A stretch of DNA of 64,000 nucleotides from Brevibacterium antiquum CNRZ 918 (GTDB lineage: Bacteria > Actinomycetota > Actinomycetes > Actinomycetales > Brevibacteriaceae), in the NCBI RefSeq assembly GCF_900169145.1, contig NZ_FXZD01000006.1, positions 62,001-126,000 on the forward strand, written 5' to 3'. The notes under the pieces are model-generated. The model had not been told where the DNA came from. It worked only from the letters and a program-made list of their open reading frames with translations, and did no database searches. This document shows positions 10,116-20,301 of the stretch, in pieces; positions within the stretch are counted from its first letter, which is position 1, and the number at the start of each line of letters is the position of its first letter. The translations under genes were made by a program, and so were the position numbers.

Positions 10116-11009
10116 TTACAGCCGTGGGGAGAAGCGACCGTCCTGGGCCATCCAGCCTCCGTCGACGAGCTGCGAGTGTCCCGTGACATACGTCGAGGCG
10201 TCGGATGCGAGGAACAGCACAGGTCCGGCGATTTCGTGGAGGTGCCCCCAGCGACCCAGAGCGGTCTTCTCCGCATAGGCGGTCCACCACTCCTCATCGG
10301 CCTTGATCTGCTGGGTCAGCGGAGTGTCGAAGGGCCCGGGCAGGATCGCATTGACGCGCACGCCCTGTGGCCCCAGCTCACTGGCCAGCGTCTTCGTCAG
10401 CTGCACGACACCGGCCTTGGCCGCGGCGTAGAGGCCCTGACCAGGCTCGATGGCCAGAGCCCGGAACGATGAGTAGGTGACGATGGAGCCGCGGCCCCGC
10501 TCGGCCATTTCGGTACCGAATCCGCGCATCAGGCGATAGGTGCCCTTGAGGTTGATGTCGATGACCCGGTCGAATTCCTCGTCGGTTGTCGACAGCAGTC
10601 GCTTGCGCACGTTCGCGCCCGGGGTGATGACGAGCACCTGGGCGTGAGGATGGGCTGCGACGAGGGCGTTGACCGATTCGGTGTCGGTGATGTCGACGTG
10701 TGCGGCCTCTGCACCCGGCGCCGAGGTGGCGCTGTGCCCGCCCTTGCCTGTGTTGCCGGAAGCGCCCTGGCGTTCGGTGATGATGCGCACGGTCTCCTCG
10801 GCGCCATCGAGGTTGAGGTCGGCGACGACGACGTGGGCACCGGCATCGGCGAGGCCGATTGCGCTCGCCTGGCCCAATCCGGATCCTGCCCCGACGACGA
10901 CGGCGGTGCGGCCGCTGAGGTCGAAGAGGGAAGGGATCGAAGGGTTGTTCTCATTCGTCGGTATGGAATTCTGCTTCGTCGACGTTGAGTTCTTCGGGAC
11001 TTGCGACAT
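10116..11009 (-). CDS. SDR-family NAD(P)-dependent oxidoreductase
   Basis: A 297-residue classical short-chain dehydrogenase. The nucleotide-binding motif is VVGAGSGLGQASAIG (a Gly-rich TGxxxGxG variant with Val-Gly first) near residue 36. VVVADLN follows, then the catalytic YAAAKAG, and LPGPFDTPLTQQI after it. The first 30 residues, rich in Ser, Thr and Asn, are an extra tail. The family fits a gluconate or 3-oxoacyl type reductase; the substrate is not known. A loop of about 20 residues rich in Gly, Ala and Ser (GASGNTGKGG) interrupts the region after strand 2. The start follows AGGACCTCCG. It is transcribed alone, behind a 25-bp repeat and a palindrome. Confidence 0.82.
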   Translation of the reverse strand: MSQVPKNSTSTKQNSIPTNENNPSIPSLFDLSGRTAVVVGAGSGLGQASAIGLADAGAHVVVADLNLDGAEETVRIITERQGASGNTGKGGHSATSAPGAEAAHVDITDTESVNALVAAHPHAQVLVITPGANVRKRLLSTTDEEFDRVIDINLKGTYRLMRGFGTEMAERGRGSIVTYSSFRALAIEPGQGLYAAAKAGVVQLTKTLASELGPQGVRVNAILPGPFDTPLTQQIKADEEWWTAYAEKTALGRWGHLHEIAGPVLFLASDASTYVTGHSQLVDGGWMAQDGRFSPRL

Positions 11010-11100
11010 CGGAGGTCCTTTTCATAGCACTGGCGGTTCAGGCGGGGATCGCCTCATTGTCCTCAAAGATATGCCCGCCGAGGCGGCACGAGGGTCCACG

Positions 11101-11115
11101 TTCCACCTGGTGGAA
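11101..11115. promoter_or_regulatory. Operator-like palindrome upstream of the SDR gene
   Basis: TTCCACCTGGTGGAA is a seven-base inverted repeat around a single T, about 92 bases before the SDR start. Dyads of this shape are typical regulator sites; no regulator is adjacent. Confidence 0.35.
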
Positions 11116-11116
11116 T

Positions 11117-11181
11117 CCCAGCCCAGGCGATCTCCGCCGAACCCAGCCCAACCGATCCCTGCCGAACCCAGCCCAGGCCTG
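11117..11181. repeat. 25-bp tandem repeat, 2.6 copies
   Basis: Units at 11117-11141, 11142-11166 and 11167-11181 all begin CCCAGCCCA. The first two end GCCGAA and differ at about five positions. It fills the gap between the DUF4032 gene and the SDR promoter. Confidence 0.8.
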
Positions 11182-11198
11182 TTCCGGTCGGGTCGTCC

Positions 11199-12467
11199 TC
11201 AGAACTTCTGGCTGTCGACGTACAGTGCCTCATCGGGGAGGTTCGCGAGGTAGTCGACGATGAAGTAGGCGATGGCCTCCATCGTGGGGATGTCGCGTTG
11301 CCTGGCAAAGGACATCACGCGCCGGTGCTCGACGAATTCGTAGAAGATCTGGCCTGGTTCGAGTTTGTGCGTGAGGTTCTCCGGGATGGCGGAGATCAGG
11401 GGCTTGTAGACCTCGTCGAGCCACAGCCGGGCGGCCTCGCCCTCGTCGAGTTCGACCGGCAGCTCACCCGAGCCGTGCGCGCCGCCGGTGAAGCCGGGAG
11501 CACTGCGGTGGGAGTCGAGGTCGTTGAGCATGGTCCGCGCCTGGTTCTCGTTGGCACCGATGCCCGTCAGGCGCAGAAGTCTGCGGGAATGGTGGTTGGG
11601 TTCGACGACCTTCGGTTCGACCAGCAGGCTGACGCCGTCGAGGTCAGTGGTCACGGTGAGTTCGCCCAGGTCGAATCCCAAGTCGTTGAGGCGGCGGATG
11701 CGCTCGTCGATGCGCCACCGTTCGTTGACAGAGAACTCCTCGACCCGAGTCAGCTCGGTCCACAGTCCGTTGTAGGCCTCGAACAGGCGCTCACCGGCCG
11801 CCAGCGGGTCGACCGCAGAATCGATGAGACCCGCGGCCTGCAGGTCGAGGAAGTCGCCGGCGATGTTCGTGCGCGCGATGCGCAGATCCATCTGCCGCTG
11901 ACCGTCCGAAAGCTGGTCGTGGAGCTCACCGGTCTCCGCATCGACGACATAGGCCGCATAGGCATCGGCGTCACGCCGGAACAGGGTGTTTGACAGGGAC
12001 ACATCCCCCCAGTAGAAGCCGACGAGGTGAAGCCTGGCCAGCAGGACCGCCAGGGCATCAACGAGGCGACCGGTCGTGTCCTCGGCCAGGGCTCGTGAGA
12101 ACAGCGCACGGTAGGGCAGCGAGAAGTCCAAGTAGGCCGTCAGCAGTGCTCCAGGCAGGTCCGTCGCCGAGGCGGTGGACCGGTTGGTCACATAGGCGCG
12201 GGGTTCGACCGTGGGGACAGCCAGGTTCCCGAGCACACCGAGGATGTCGAATTCGCGCAGGGCCCGTCGGTCGTCGGTCTCCTTGATGGCAAGGACCTCC
12301 TCGCCGATCTCGACGAAGCGCACGACGTGTCGGGAGATTCCGCGGGGCAGCCCGCCGAGGAAGTCCTGGGGCCAGTCACCGAGGGGAAGGTGCCACGGGA
12401 GTCGTGCTATCGCTGCATGGTCGGAACTGCGGACCGCGTGGATCTGCGGAGCTGAAGTCTCGGGCAC
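11199..12467 (-). CDS. DUF4032 protein with RIO/LPS-kinase-like fold, coupled to an ABC ATPase
   Basis: A 422-residue protein of the DUF4032 family. The N-terminal half looks like a divergent protein-kinase-like fold: EEVLAIKETDDRRALREFDIL carries a Lys and Glu in the expected early positions, and VGFYWGDVSLSNTLFRRDADAYAAYVVDAETGEL resembles the D-x-x-x-x-N and D-x-E catalytic and metal-binding loops of RIO or lipopolysaccharide kinases. The C-terminal part, after about residue 230, is the DUF4032 region. It starts at a GTG three bases past the stop of the ABC ATPase gene, so translation is probably by re-initiation. The biochemical role is unknown; a kinase-like activity is only inferred from those motifs. 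Confidence 0.8.
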   Translation of the reverse strand: MPETSAPQIHAVRSSDHAAIARLPWHLPLGDWPQDFLGGLPRGISRHVVRFVEIGEEVLAIKETDDRRALREFDILGVLGNLAVPTVEPRAYVTNRSTASATDLPGALLTAYLDFSLPYRALFSRALAEDTTGRLVDALAVLLARLHLVGFYWGDVSLSNTLFRRDADAYAAYVVDAETGELHDQLSDGQRQMDLRIARTNIAGDFLDLQAAGLIDSAVDPLAAGERLFEAYNGLWTELTRVEEFSVNERWRIDERIRRLNDLGFDLGELTVTTDLDGVSLLVEPKVVEPNHHSRRLLRLTGIGANENQARTMLNDLDSHRSAPGFTGGAHGSGELPVELDEGEAARLWLDEVYKPLISAIPENLTHKLEPGQIFYEFVEHRRVMSFARQRDIPTMEAIAYFIVDYLANLPDEALYVDSQKF

Positions 12468-12470
12468 CGA

Positions 12471-13178
12471 TCAGGAGTCCACGTCCGCGATCGAGGCGAC
12501 GAGCGCCTCGGCGACTTCAGGTTTCTCCACCCCGATCAGACGCCCATGGTCGAGGAATGCGATGCGATCGCCAAGGACCTTCGCGTCCTCGAGGTCCGCT
12601 GTGGCATAGAGGGTGGTCAGCCCGAATTCCTGCTGCAGATCCTTGACCAGGCGCAGGGTGTCGGCCTGGTGCTCGGGGACGAGGTTGACGACCGGTTCGT
12701 CCATGATCAGGACCTTCGGCTGACGAACCACGGCCCGGGCCAGGGCGATCGTCTGGCGCTGCAGGGCGGAGAGATCACCGGGGACGGCATCGAGGATGTC
12801 GCGCAGCCCGATCTTCGAAGTCACGGACTCCACGCGTTCACGGATCTCCTCGGCAGGGAGACCATCCACACGGAGTGCGAAGCCGAGGTTGTCGCGCACG
12901 CTCATGTGCGGGTAGAGGGCGTAGCTCTCCAGGGCAAGGGTGACATCGCGATCATTGACCGCGGCATGGGTGACATCGACACCGTCAATGAGGATCGTGC
13001 CAGTCTTGGGAGCCTCGAGGCCGTGGAGCATCCGCAGGATGGTCGACTTGCCGGATCCGGACGGGCCGTAGAGGACGACGAACTCGCCGTCGTCGATGAA
13101 GAGATTGAACGGATGCACCGAGGGAGACACGGTGTTCTCATAGGCATGACTGAGGCCATTCAACGACACTGTTGACAT
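12471..13178 (-). CDS. Orphan ABC-transporter ATP-binding protein with altered signature motif
   Basis: A 235-residue ATPase subunit resembling MalK/UgpC-type sugar importers but lacking their C-terminal regulatory domain. Walker A is GPSGSGKST. The signature position reads LSALQRQ where LSGGQ is expected, and after Walker B (VLIMDEP) the usual LSNLD is VVNLV, so the D-loop Asp is missing. The switch His is also not obvious (LYATADLEDA where a TVTHD-like segment would be). No permease or binding protein is nearby. AGGAGG lies four bases before the ATG at 13178. It is co-transcribed with the DUF4032 gene. Either it is an ATPase with reduced turnover or it serves a non-transport role. Confidence 0.85.
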   Translation of the reverse strand: MSTVSLNGLSHAYENTVSPSVHPFNLFIDDGEFVVLYGPSGSGKSTILRMLHGLEAPKTGTILIDGVDVTHAAVNDRDVTLALESYALYPHMSVRDNLGFALRVDGLPAEEIRERVESVTSKIGLRDILDAVPGDLSALQRQTIALARAVVRQPKVLIMDEPVVNLVPEHQADTLRLVKDLQQEFGLTTLYATADLEDAKVLGDRIAFLDHGRLIGVEKPEVAEALVASIADVDS

Positions 13179-13392
13179 GTTTCCTCCTAAAGTGTTCCTG
13201 AGCAGCTGGTCATCGGTGACCTGGCGGGGATGCTCAGTCACGTTCATCCTAAGCCGTCGAATGTGCTCGAAGACAGTCGATTCGACAAAGCGTAGAGTGA
13301 TTCTCAGCACTGTGTCAGCACCCAGCCGCGCAGCTGGGTGGATGCTGGGTAGGAATCCGCGGATCTCGCGATTGTGCAACAGATCGTCGAAT

Positions 13393-13424
13393 GCTGACGC
13401 TGACGCTGACGCTGACGCTGACGC
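13393..13424. repeat. Hexanucleotide tandem repeat (TGACGC)5
   Basis: Five exact TGACGC copies (13395-13424) plus a partial one lie about 70 bases before the -10 box of the first LacI gene, in the shared divergent promoter region. Confidence 0.9.
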
Positions 13425-13491
13425 CGTTGACAACCGGGACAGGGACGGCGGTGACCATCGCCGAGGTGGTCGTCGGGAAGTCTGGCCCCGA

Positions 13492-13497
13492 TAGACT
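13492..13497 (+). promoter_or_regulatory. -10 box TAGACT of the first LacI gene, leaderless
   Basis: TAGACT, seven bases, then ATG at 13505; no ribosome binding site is present. Confidence 0.65.
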
Positions 13498-13504
13498 TCA
13501 CGGT

Positions 13505-14485
13505 ATGAAGGTCAAGCTCGACGATGTCGCCGCCCGGGCAGGCGTGTCCCTGGCGACGGTCTCCCGCGTCCTCGGCAGGCGGGGCGCGGTGGCCGAAGAG
13601 ACCCGGGCCCGAGTGCTCGACGCGATGGACTCGCTGGGCTACTCTCGCTCCACCCTCCTGCATGAGGCGCCGAGGCGGCTGGTCGCTGTCAGCGCGCCCG
13701 GAAATCCCGAATACTGGCAGGTTCAGGTCTGCACCCGCGTGGCCACCGAGCTGCAGGACCATGGTCTGCTCATCACCAGGCCTCCTGTCGAGACCGAAGT
13801 CGCCCCGCTTCAGGTGGCGGTCGATGCCGGGGCTGTCGCGCTCGTGACTCCGACGCTGACGAGCCTGCACACCGACATCCCCTGCATTCGCGTCGACGAA
13901 CAGTCGGCAGTGGAGACCGACGATGCCAGCGGTGACATCATCGCCGCCCGCCTCGACCTCGGCGGGGGCATGACGACGGCCTTCGAACATCTCCAGGCCA
14001 TCGGACACCGACGCATCGGTCTGATCTGCAATGACAGCGGTGAGCTTGCGGTACAGCTGATCAGGCGATTCCGCGCCGAACACCCCTCACGCAACTTCGG
14101 GATCAGGCTCGACGACTGGATCGCGCAGGTCCCGAAGTCCTTCTCCGGCGGTTCACGCGCCGTCCTCGACCTCAAGGATGCGACCTGCACAGCGGTGATC
14201 GTGCAGTCGGCTCTGCAGCTGCACGGGGCTCTGCACGGTCTGCGCAACCGGCACCTGCAGGTGCCGCGGGACATGTCGATTGTGGGTTTCGGAGATTCAC
14301 CGACGATGAAGTTCACCGGACCACCGGCCACCGTTCTCGGCATCGACGTCGAGGGGCTCTCACAGGCACTCGTCACCGCGACCTTGTCGACACTGAAGAT
14401 CTCCGGTGAGGACCTCCAGTCGGTCCCGCCGGTGTTCCGGCCCCGGCTGCTGGCACGAGCGTCGACGACGGCGGCGAGACAGTGA
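13505..14485 (+). CDS. LacI-family transcriptional regulator, first of a coupled pair
   Basis: A 326-residue repressor. The N-terminal helix-turn-helix KLDDVAARAGVSLATVSRVLGRRGAVAEETRARVLDA is the canonical LacI DNA-binding and hinge region in separable blocks (VAARAGVSLATVSRVL). A periplasmic-binding-protein-like sugar-sensing domain follows, with GHRRIGLICND and the late IVGFGDSP motif. The start at 13505 is set by the leaderless promoter; longer readings run into the hexanucleotide repeat. The stop overlaps the GTG of the next LacI gene. The ligand is unknown; neighbours suggest a sugar linked to trehalose or the ABC ATPase. Confidence 0.88.
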   Translation: MKVKLDDVAARAGVSLATVSRVLGRRGAVAEETRARVLDAMDSLGYSRSTLLHEAPRRLVAVSAPGNPEYWQVQVCTRVATELQDHGLLITRPPVETEVAPLQVAVDAGAVALVTPTLTSLHTDIPCIRVDEQSAVETDDASGDIIAARLDLGGGMTTAFEHLQAIGHRRIGLICNDSGELAVQLIRRFRAEHPSRNFGIRLDDWIAQVPKSFSGGSRAVLDLKDATCTAVIVQSALQLHGALHGLRNRHLQVPRDMSIVGFGDSPTMKFTGPPATVLGIDVEGLSQALVTATLSTLKISGEDLQSVPPVFRPRLLARASTTAARQ

Positions 14486-15555
14486 ACCCGGACTCGGGCC
14501 CGGGTTCGATGCCGAGTGTGCCCGAATCCGGTGAGCACAAGCACGTCGGGCTCGGCGAGATCGCAGGTGCGGCAGGAGTATCGAAGGCGACGGCTTCGCG
14601 GGCCCTGCGCCACCCCGAATCGGTGTCGCCGGGCTCACTGGCCAAGGTCAGGCAGGCCATGGCGATCTTCGGCGTGGACTCGGGCAGCCAGGACACACCC
14701 ACCGGGCCGATGATCGCCCTGGTCCGGCCCGCCGCACCGGCGGGCAACGTCGACCCCTATGCACGCCTGTTCGACCTTCTGACCAGCAGAGTCTTCGCTC
14801 AAGGGATCGCTGCTGTACACGTGGAGGCCGTCGCGAACCGAGCGGATTCACTGGCTCAGTCACTCCTCGGCCCGGCCGGCAGCGAACCTCACGTGCAGGG
14901 CGCGATCATCCTCGGCGGGGGAGCGGCCGGTGAGCTTGCCGCGAAGCTGGCCGAGCGCCACCTGCCGCAGATCAGGGTCTCCAACGCCCGACACGAGGAC
15001 GGGGTCTCCCGCATCGTCCTCGATGCCACGGACGGCATCGCAACCGCGGTGCAGCACCTCGTGCACCTGGGGCATCGTCGGATCGGGCTTGCCGTGCTCC
15101 GCGACTCCGCCGCAGCCGGACGCATTGCCGGGTTCCGTAAGTCCATGGCCCAGATCCTCCACATTCCCGCCACCCGTGACCAGGCGCCCGTTGTCGAAGC
15201 CGCGGGAGGCACCATGGCCGGAGTCGCCGCGGCCGAGGAGCTGCTCCACCTGCAGTGTTCAGCCGTCATCGCCTGTGCGCCCGCGCTGTCGTTCGGCATT
15301 CTCGAAGCCGCAGCCCGGGCTCGCCTCGACGTGCCGCGTGACCTCTCCCTGCTCACGGTCGGTGATATGCCCGATGCCGATGTCATCGCTCCGCCCCTGT
15401 CGCAGGTCAGCTATGACTGGGAGGCGATCGCCGTCTCCGCGCTGGGCGAGGTGAGGGCGATGATGGCGAATCCTGTCGAGGCCGTGGCCATCGACTATTC
15501 GGTGACTCCGGACCTCGTCCTGCGGGCCAGCGCAGTGCCGCCCCAGCGACGCTGA
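14482..15555 (+). CDS. LacI-family transcriptional regulator, second of a coupled pair
   Basis: A 357-residue LacI-type regulator starting at a GTG that overlaps the previous stop as GTGA. After a 20-residue polar extension comes the HTH block GLGEIAGAAGVSKATASRALRHPESVSP. A type-1 periplasmic-binding-like domain follows, with LGHRRIGLAVLRDS and VPRDLSLLTVGDMPDAD, near the usual positions. The HTH is divergent from that of its partner, so this is not a recent duplication. Overlapping LacI genes are unusual and suggest a heteromer or two sensors read from one transcript. It ends 21 bases from the convergent otsB. Confidence 0.85.
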   Translation: MNPDSGPGSMPSVPESGEHKHVGLGEIAGAAGVSKATASRALRHPESVSPGSLAKVRQAMAIFGVDSGSQDTPTGPMIALVRPAAPAGNVDPYARLFDLLTSRVFAQGIAAVHVEAVANRADSLAQSLLGPAGSEPHVQGAIILGGGAAGELAAKLAERHLPQIRVSNARHEDGVSRIVLDATDGIATAVQHLVHLGHRRIGLAVLRDSAAAGRIAGFRKSMAQILHIPATRDQAPVVEAAGGTMAGVAAAEELLHLQCSAVIACAPALSFGILEAAARARLDVPRDLSLLTVGDMPDADVIAPPLSQVSYDWEAIAVSALGEVRAMMANPVEAVAIDYSVTPDLVLRASAVPPQRR

Positions 15556-15576
15556 CAGAGGCGTCGCCGAGGCGCC

Positions 15577-16515
15577 TCAGGACCGTGGCAGCTGTGCGCG
15601 GCGTTCGTGCGCGATGCGTGTGAGGAGTTCTGCGACCGCACTGGGGTCCGTGATCCGCCACGGGGCGCGGGTCGGGGCCGGCCCGACCTTGATGCCCAGG
15701 CCCATGGTGAAGTCTTCGAGTTCGGCGAAGGCATCCTCGTCGGTGACATCGTCGCCGAGGTAGAGGACCGCTGCAGGGGTCCCTGCTGCGATGAGAGCCC
15801 GCAGGCCATCGCCCTTCGTTGCCGTCTTGACTGCGAGTTCGGTGATGTCGTGGCCCTCGATGACGCGGATCCCGGGATGTTCGGACTGCACGGCGATGAC
15901 ATGAGCGTGCAAGGCGGATGCGAATTCCGCGTCGAGGCCGCGCGTGTGCACCGTGCGCGAGAATGGCTTCCGCTCGACCCTGACCTCGGTGACCGAGCCC
16001 GAACCAGACTGCGAGCCCAGGCCTGATCCCGACGACAAGTCGTGTTCGAAGGAGTCGATGTGGGCGTCGATCGCAGTGAGCATCTGCTGTTCCTCGGCGC
16101 TGACCTCAGGCTGAGTCATCGTCACTGCGGGTGACGGAGACGATGCCGGCGATGACGCGCCCAGGTCCACCTCGGCGCCGTGCGAACCCACCAGCCACAC
16201 GCCCTCGGGTGGGTCGGTCAGATGCCGCAGGGTTGCGATGTCCCGGCCGGAGACCAGAGCCACCCGGGTGCCGGGCAGGATGCTGAGATCAGCGATCGCG
16301 CGTTCGGACTTCGGGAGCATCCGGGACAGGTCGGGGTTGTCACGCAGGGGTGAGAGCACACCGTCGAAGTCGAGGGCGATGAGGACCGAGTCTGCGTCCG
16401 TGACCCGCCCGAGGTCAACCTCGGCGGGCAGCGAGAAGGCGGGATCCGACAGCGGTGTCGGGGTCGGTCCGGTGCAGGTCTGGGAAGGTGGACTGGCAGC
16501 CGGATCCGATGTCAC
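15577..16515 (-). CDS. otsB: Trehalose-6-phosphate phosphatase
   Basis: A 312-residue HAD-superfamily phosphatase that removes phosphate from trehalose-6-phosphate. It has motif I ALDFDGVLSPL (nucleophile Asp in DFDG), SGRD in the cap region, and motif III YLGDDVTDEDAF, and it carries the TPP-specific GSHGAEVD block. The first 30 residues are a polar extension, and a Ser-rich insert (SSPASSPSPA) lies after residue 120. The start is a GTG overlapping the otsA stop, so the two are coupled. It is the second gene of the otsA-otsB operon, the final step of the two-enzyme trehalose route. Confidence 0.93.
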   Translation of the reverse strand: MTSDPAASPPSQTCTGPTPTPLSDPAFSLPAEVDLGRVTDADSVLIALDFDGVLSPLRDNPDLSRMLPKSERAIADLSILPGTRVALVSGRDIATLRHLTDPPEGVWLVGSHGAEVDLGASSPASSPSPAVTMTQPEVSAEEQQMLTAIDAHIDSFEHDLSSGSGLGSQSGSGSVTEVRVERKPFSRTVHTRGLDAEFASALHAHVIAVQSEHPGIRVIEGHDITELAVKTATKGDGLRALIAAGTPAAVLYLGDDVTDEDAFAELEDFTMGLGIKVGPAPTRAPWRITDPSAVAELLTRIAHERRAQLPRS

Positions 16516-18074
16516 TGATGGTCCTCACTGGGTGCAGGTGTGTCGACGGTGGAGGTGATGCGGTCAGACGCCGTCGTCGACCGGTCCGGGAGGGCGGCGG
16601 GACGGTCGGGGATGATCGCCTCCGGATTGGTGTGGATGGCCTCGAGTTCGGCGAGGAATCTCTTCGACCAGATGCTCACGGTGTCCGTGGCGATCTTCTT
16701 GCGCATCTGCTTCATCCGGCGTGACCGTGTCTTCTGATCCATCTGCACGGCGTCGAGGATGCCGGCCTTGAGGTTGCCGATGTCGTGCGGGTTGACCATC
16801 ACAGCACCCTTGAGCTGATCGGCGGCACCGGTGAATTCGGAGAGCACGAGGGCCCCGTCGTCGCGTCGTCGACACGCCACGTACTCCTTCGCCACGAGGT
16901 TCATTCCGTCGCGCAGGGCGGTCACCAGCATGACGTCGGCGGCGAGGAAGAATGCCGTCATCTCGTCTCGTGGATAGGAATGGTGGAGGTAGTGCACAGC
17001 GATGGACCCGACTTCGGCCTGCTCTCCGTTGATCCGACCGACGGCGAGCTCCACATCGTGGCGGATGATCTTGTACTGTTCGAGCCGTTCTCGCGACGGG
17101 GTCGCGATCTGGATCAGGACGACGTCCTCGATGTCGAGCTTCCCCTCGGCCAGCAGCTCCCCGAAAGCCTTGAGCCGGTGCCGGATGCCCTTCGTGTAAT
17201 CCATCCGGTCCACCCCGAGCATCACGACCTTCGGATTGCCGACCTCCTCGCGGATCTGCCGGGCGCGCTCGATGATCTTCGGATCACGTGCCAGCTCTTC
17301 GAGATAGGGGGTGTCGATGGAGATGGGGAAAGCCTCAGCTCGAACGGTGTGCTCTGGCAGGAAGTCACCGGCTGGGACGGCGACCGTTGACCCCTTGGTC
17401 GTGAAGTTGAGACGTCCGCGAACCGCACGTCGGAAGTTTGCAGCATCGGCCGGACGCTGGAATCCGATGAGATCAGCGCCGAGGAGGCCGCGGAGGATCT
17501 CGTCGCGCCAGGGCAACTGGCCGAAGAGCTCGAACGGTGGGAAGGGGATGTGGTTGAAGAACCCGATCGCCAGGTCGGGACGCATCCGGCGCACCAGCTG
17601 CGGGACCAGCTGGAGCTGATAGTCATGGACCCAGACGGTCGCACCCTCGGCAGCCACCTCGGCGACCTTGGCCGCGAAGCGCTCATTGACACGCACGTAC
17701 GAGTCCCACCACGTGCGGTGGAACTCGGGCGGGACGATCACATCGTGATAGAGGGGCCACAGTGTTGCGTTGGAGAATCCTTCGTAGTACCTGAGGACAT
17801 CCTCACTCGTGAGGGTGACGGGAACCAGATGCATCCCGTCGATCGTGAATGGGTCGAAATCGACGTCGGCCACCCCGGTCCAGCCGATCCACGCGCCCTC
17901 CTGCGATTTCATCACCGGAGCCACTGCAGTGACCAAACCCCCAGGTGAGGTACGCCATCCTTGGCTTCCCTCGGCAGGGTCCCGGTCCACTGGCAGTCTG
18001 TTCGCGACGACAACGAAATCGCTGTCGCCATACGCGGATGCTGAAGTGGTCTCGGCAGAGTTGACGGTGTCCAT
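16512..18074 (-). CDS. otsA: Alpha,alpha-trehalose-phosphate synthase (GT20)
   Basis: A 520-residue glycosyltransferase that joins glucose from a nucleotide donor to glucose-6-phosphate. Diagnostic blocks are [54 protein letters not shown] and [16 protein letters not shown]. It covers the full family length plus a 40-residue Asp, Ser and Thr-rich tail. AGGAGGAGG precedes the ATG at 18074. Trehalose made here would serve as an osmolyte and, in actinobacteria with mycolates, as a glycolipid precursor. The kinase at 18137 is divergent from it. Confidence 0.95.
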   Translation of the reverse strand: MDTVNSAETTSASAYGDSDFVVVANRLPVDRDPAEGSQGWRTSPGGLVTAVAPVMKSQEGAWIGWTGVADVDFDPFTIDGMHLVPVTLTSEDVLRYYEGFSNATLWPLYHDVIVPPEFHRTWWDSYVRVNERFAAKVAEVAAEGATVWVHDYQLQLVPQLVRRMRPDLAIGFFNHIPFPPFELFGQLPWRDEILRGLLGADLIGFQRPADAANFRRAVRGRLNFTTKGSTVAVPAGDFLPEHTVRAEAFPISIDTPYLEELARDPKIIERARQIREEVGNPKVVMLGVDRMDYTKGIRHRLKAFGELLAEGKLDIEDVVLIQIATPSRERLEQYKIIRHDVELAVGRINGEQAEVGSIAVHYLHHSYPRDEMTAFFLAADVMLVTALRDGMNLVAKEYVACRRRDDGALVLSEFTGAADQLKGAVMVNPHDIGNLKAGILDAVQMDQKTRSRRMKQMRKKIATDTVSIWSKRFLAELEAIHTNPEAIIPDRPAALPDRSTTASDRITSTVDTPAPSEDHQ

Positions 18075-18123
18075 CTGCGCCTCCTCCTGAGTTTGTGCTT
18101 GGAATGAACTGTACCCGCTCGAC

Positions 18124-18129
18124 TACCCT
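18124..18129 (+). promoter_or_regulatory. -10 box TACCCT of the kinase gene, leaderless
   Basis: TACCCT, seven bases, then GTG at 18137 followed at once by ATG. Confidence 0.5.
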
Positions 18130-18136
18130 TGGACAG

Positions 18137-20167
<2,031 letters not shown>

Positions 20168-20301
20168 TTGATCCTTGAATTTCACTGGGAATCGCAACAC
20201 CACCTGTTTGGGTAGGGTGGGACGGTCGGGACTCGTATGTCGACCCGATTCCCCACGGTCCGAGGCCGGGCCGAGGTCAGACGATCGCAACGTGAGGAAC
20301 A

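Larger units (their letters stand above)
13179..13504. other. Divergent promoter region between the ABC ATPase and the LacI pair
   Basis: This 326-base gap has no gene. It holds a possible minus-strand -10 box TAGGAT (13246-13251), a plus-strand TAGAGT (13293-13298), a hairpin CACCCAGC/GCTGGGTG (13319-13340), a small palindrome GTCGATTCGAC (13276-13286) and a hexanucleotide repeat (13393-13424). The LacI proteins may bind here. Confidence 0.5.
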
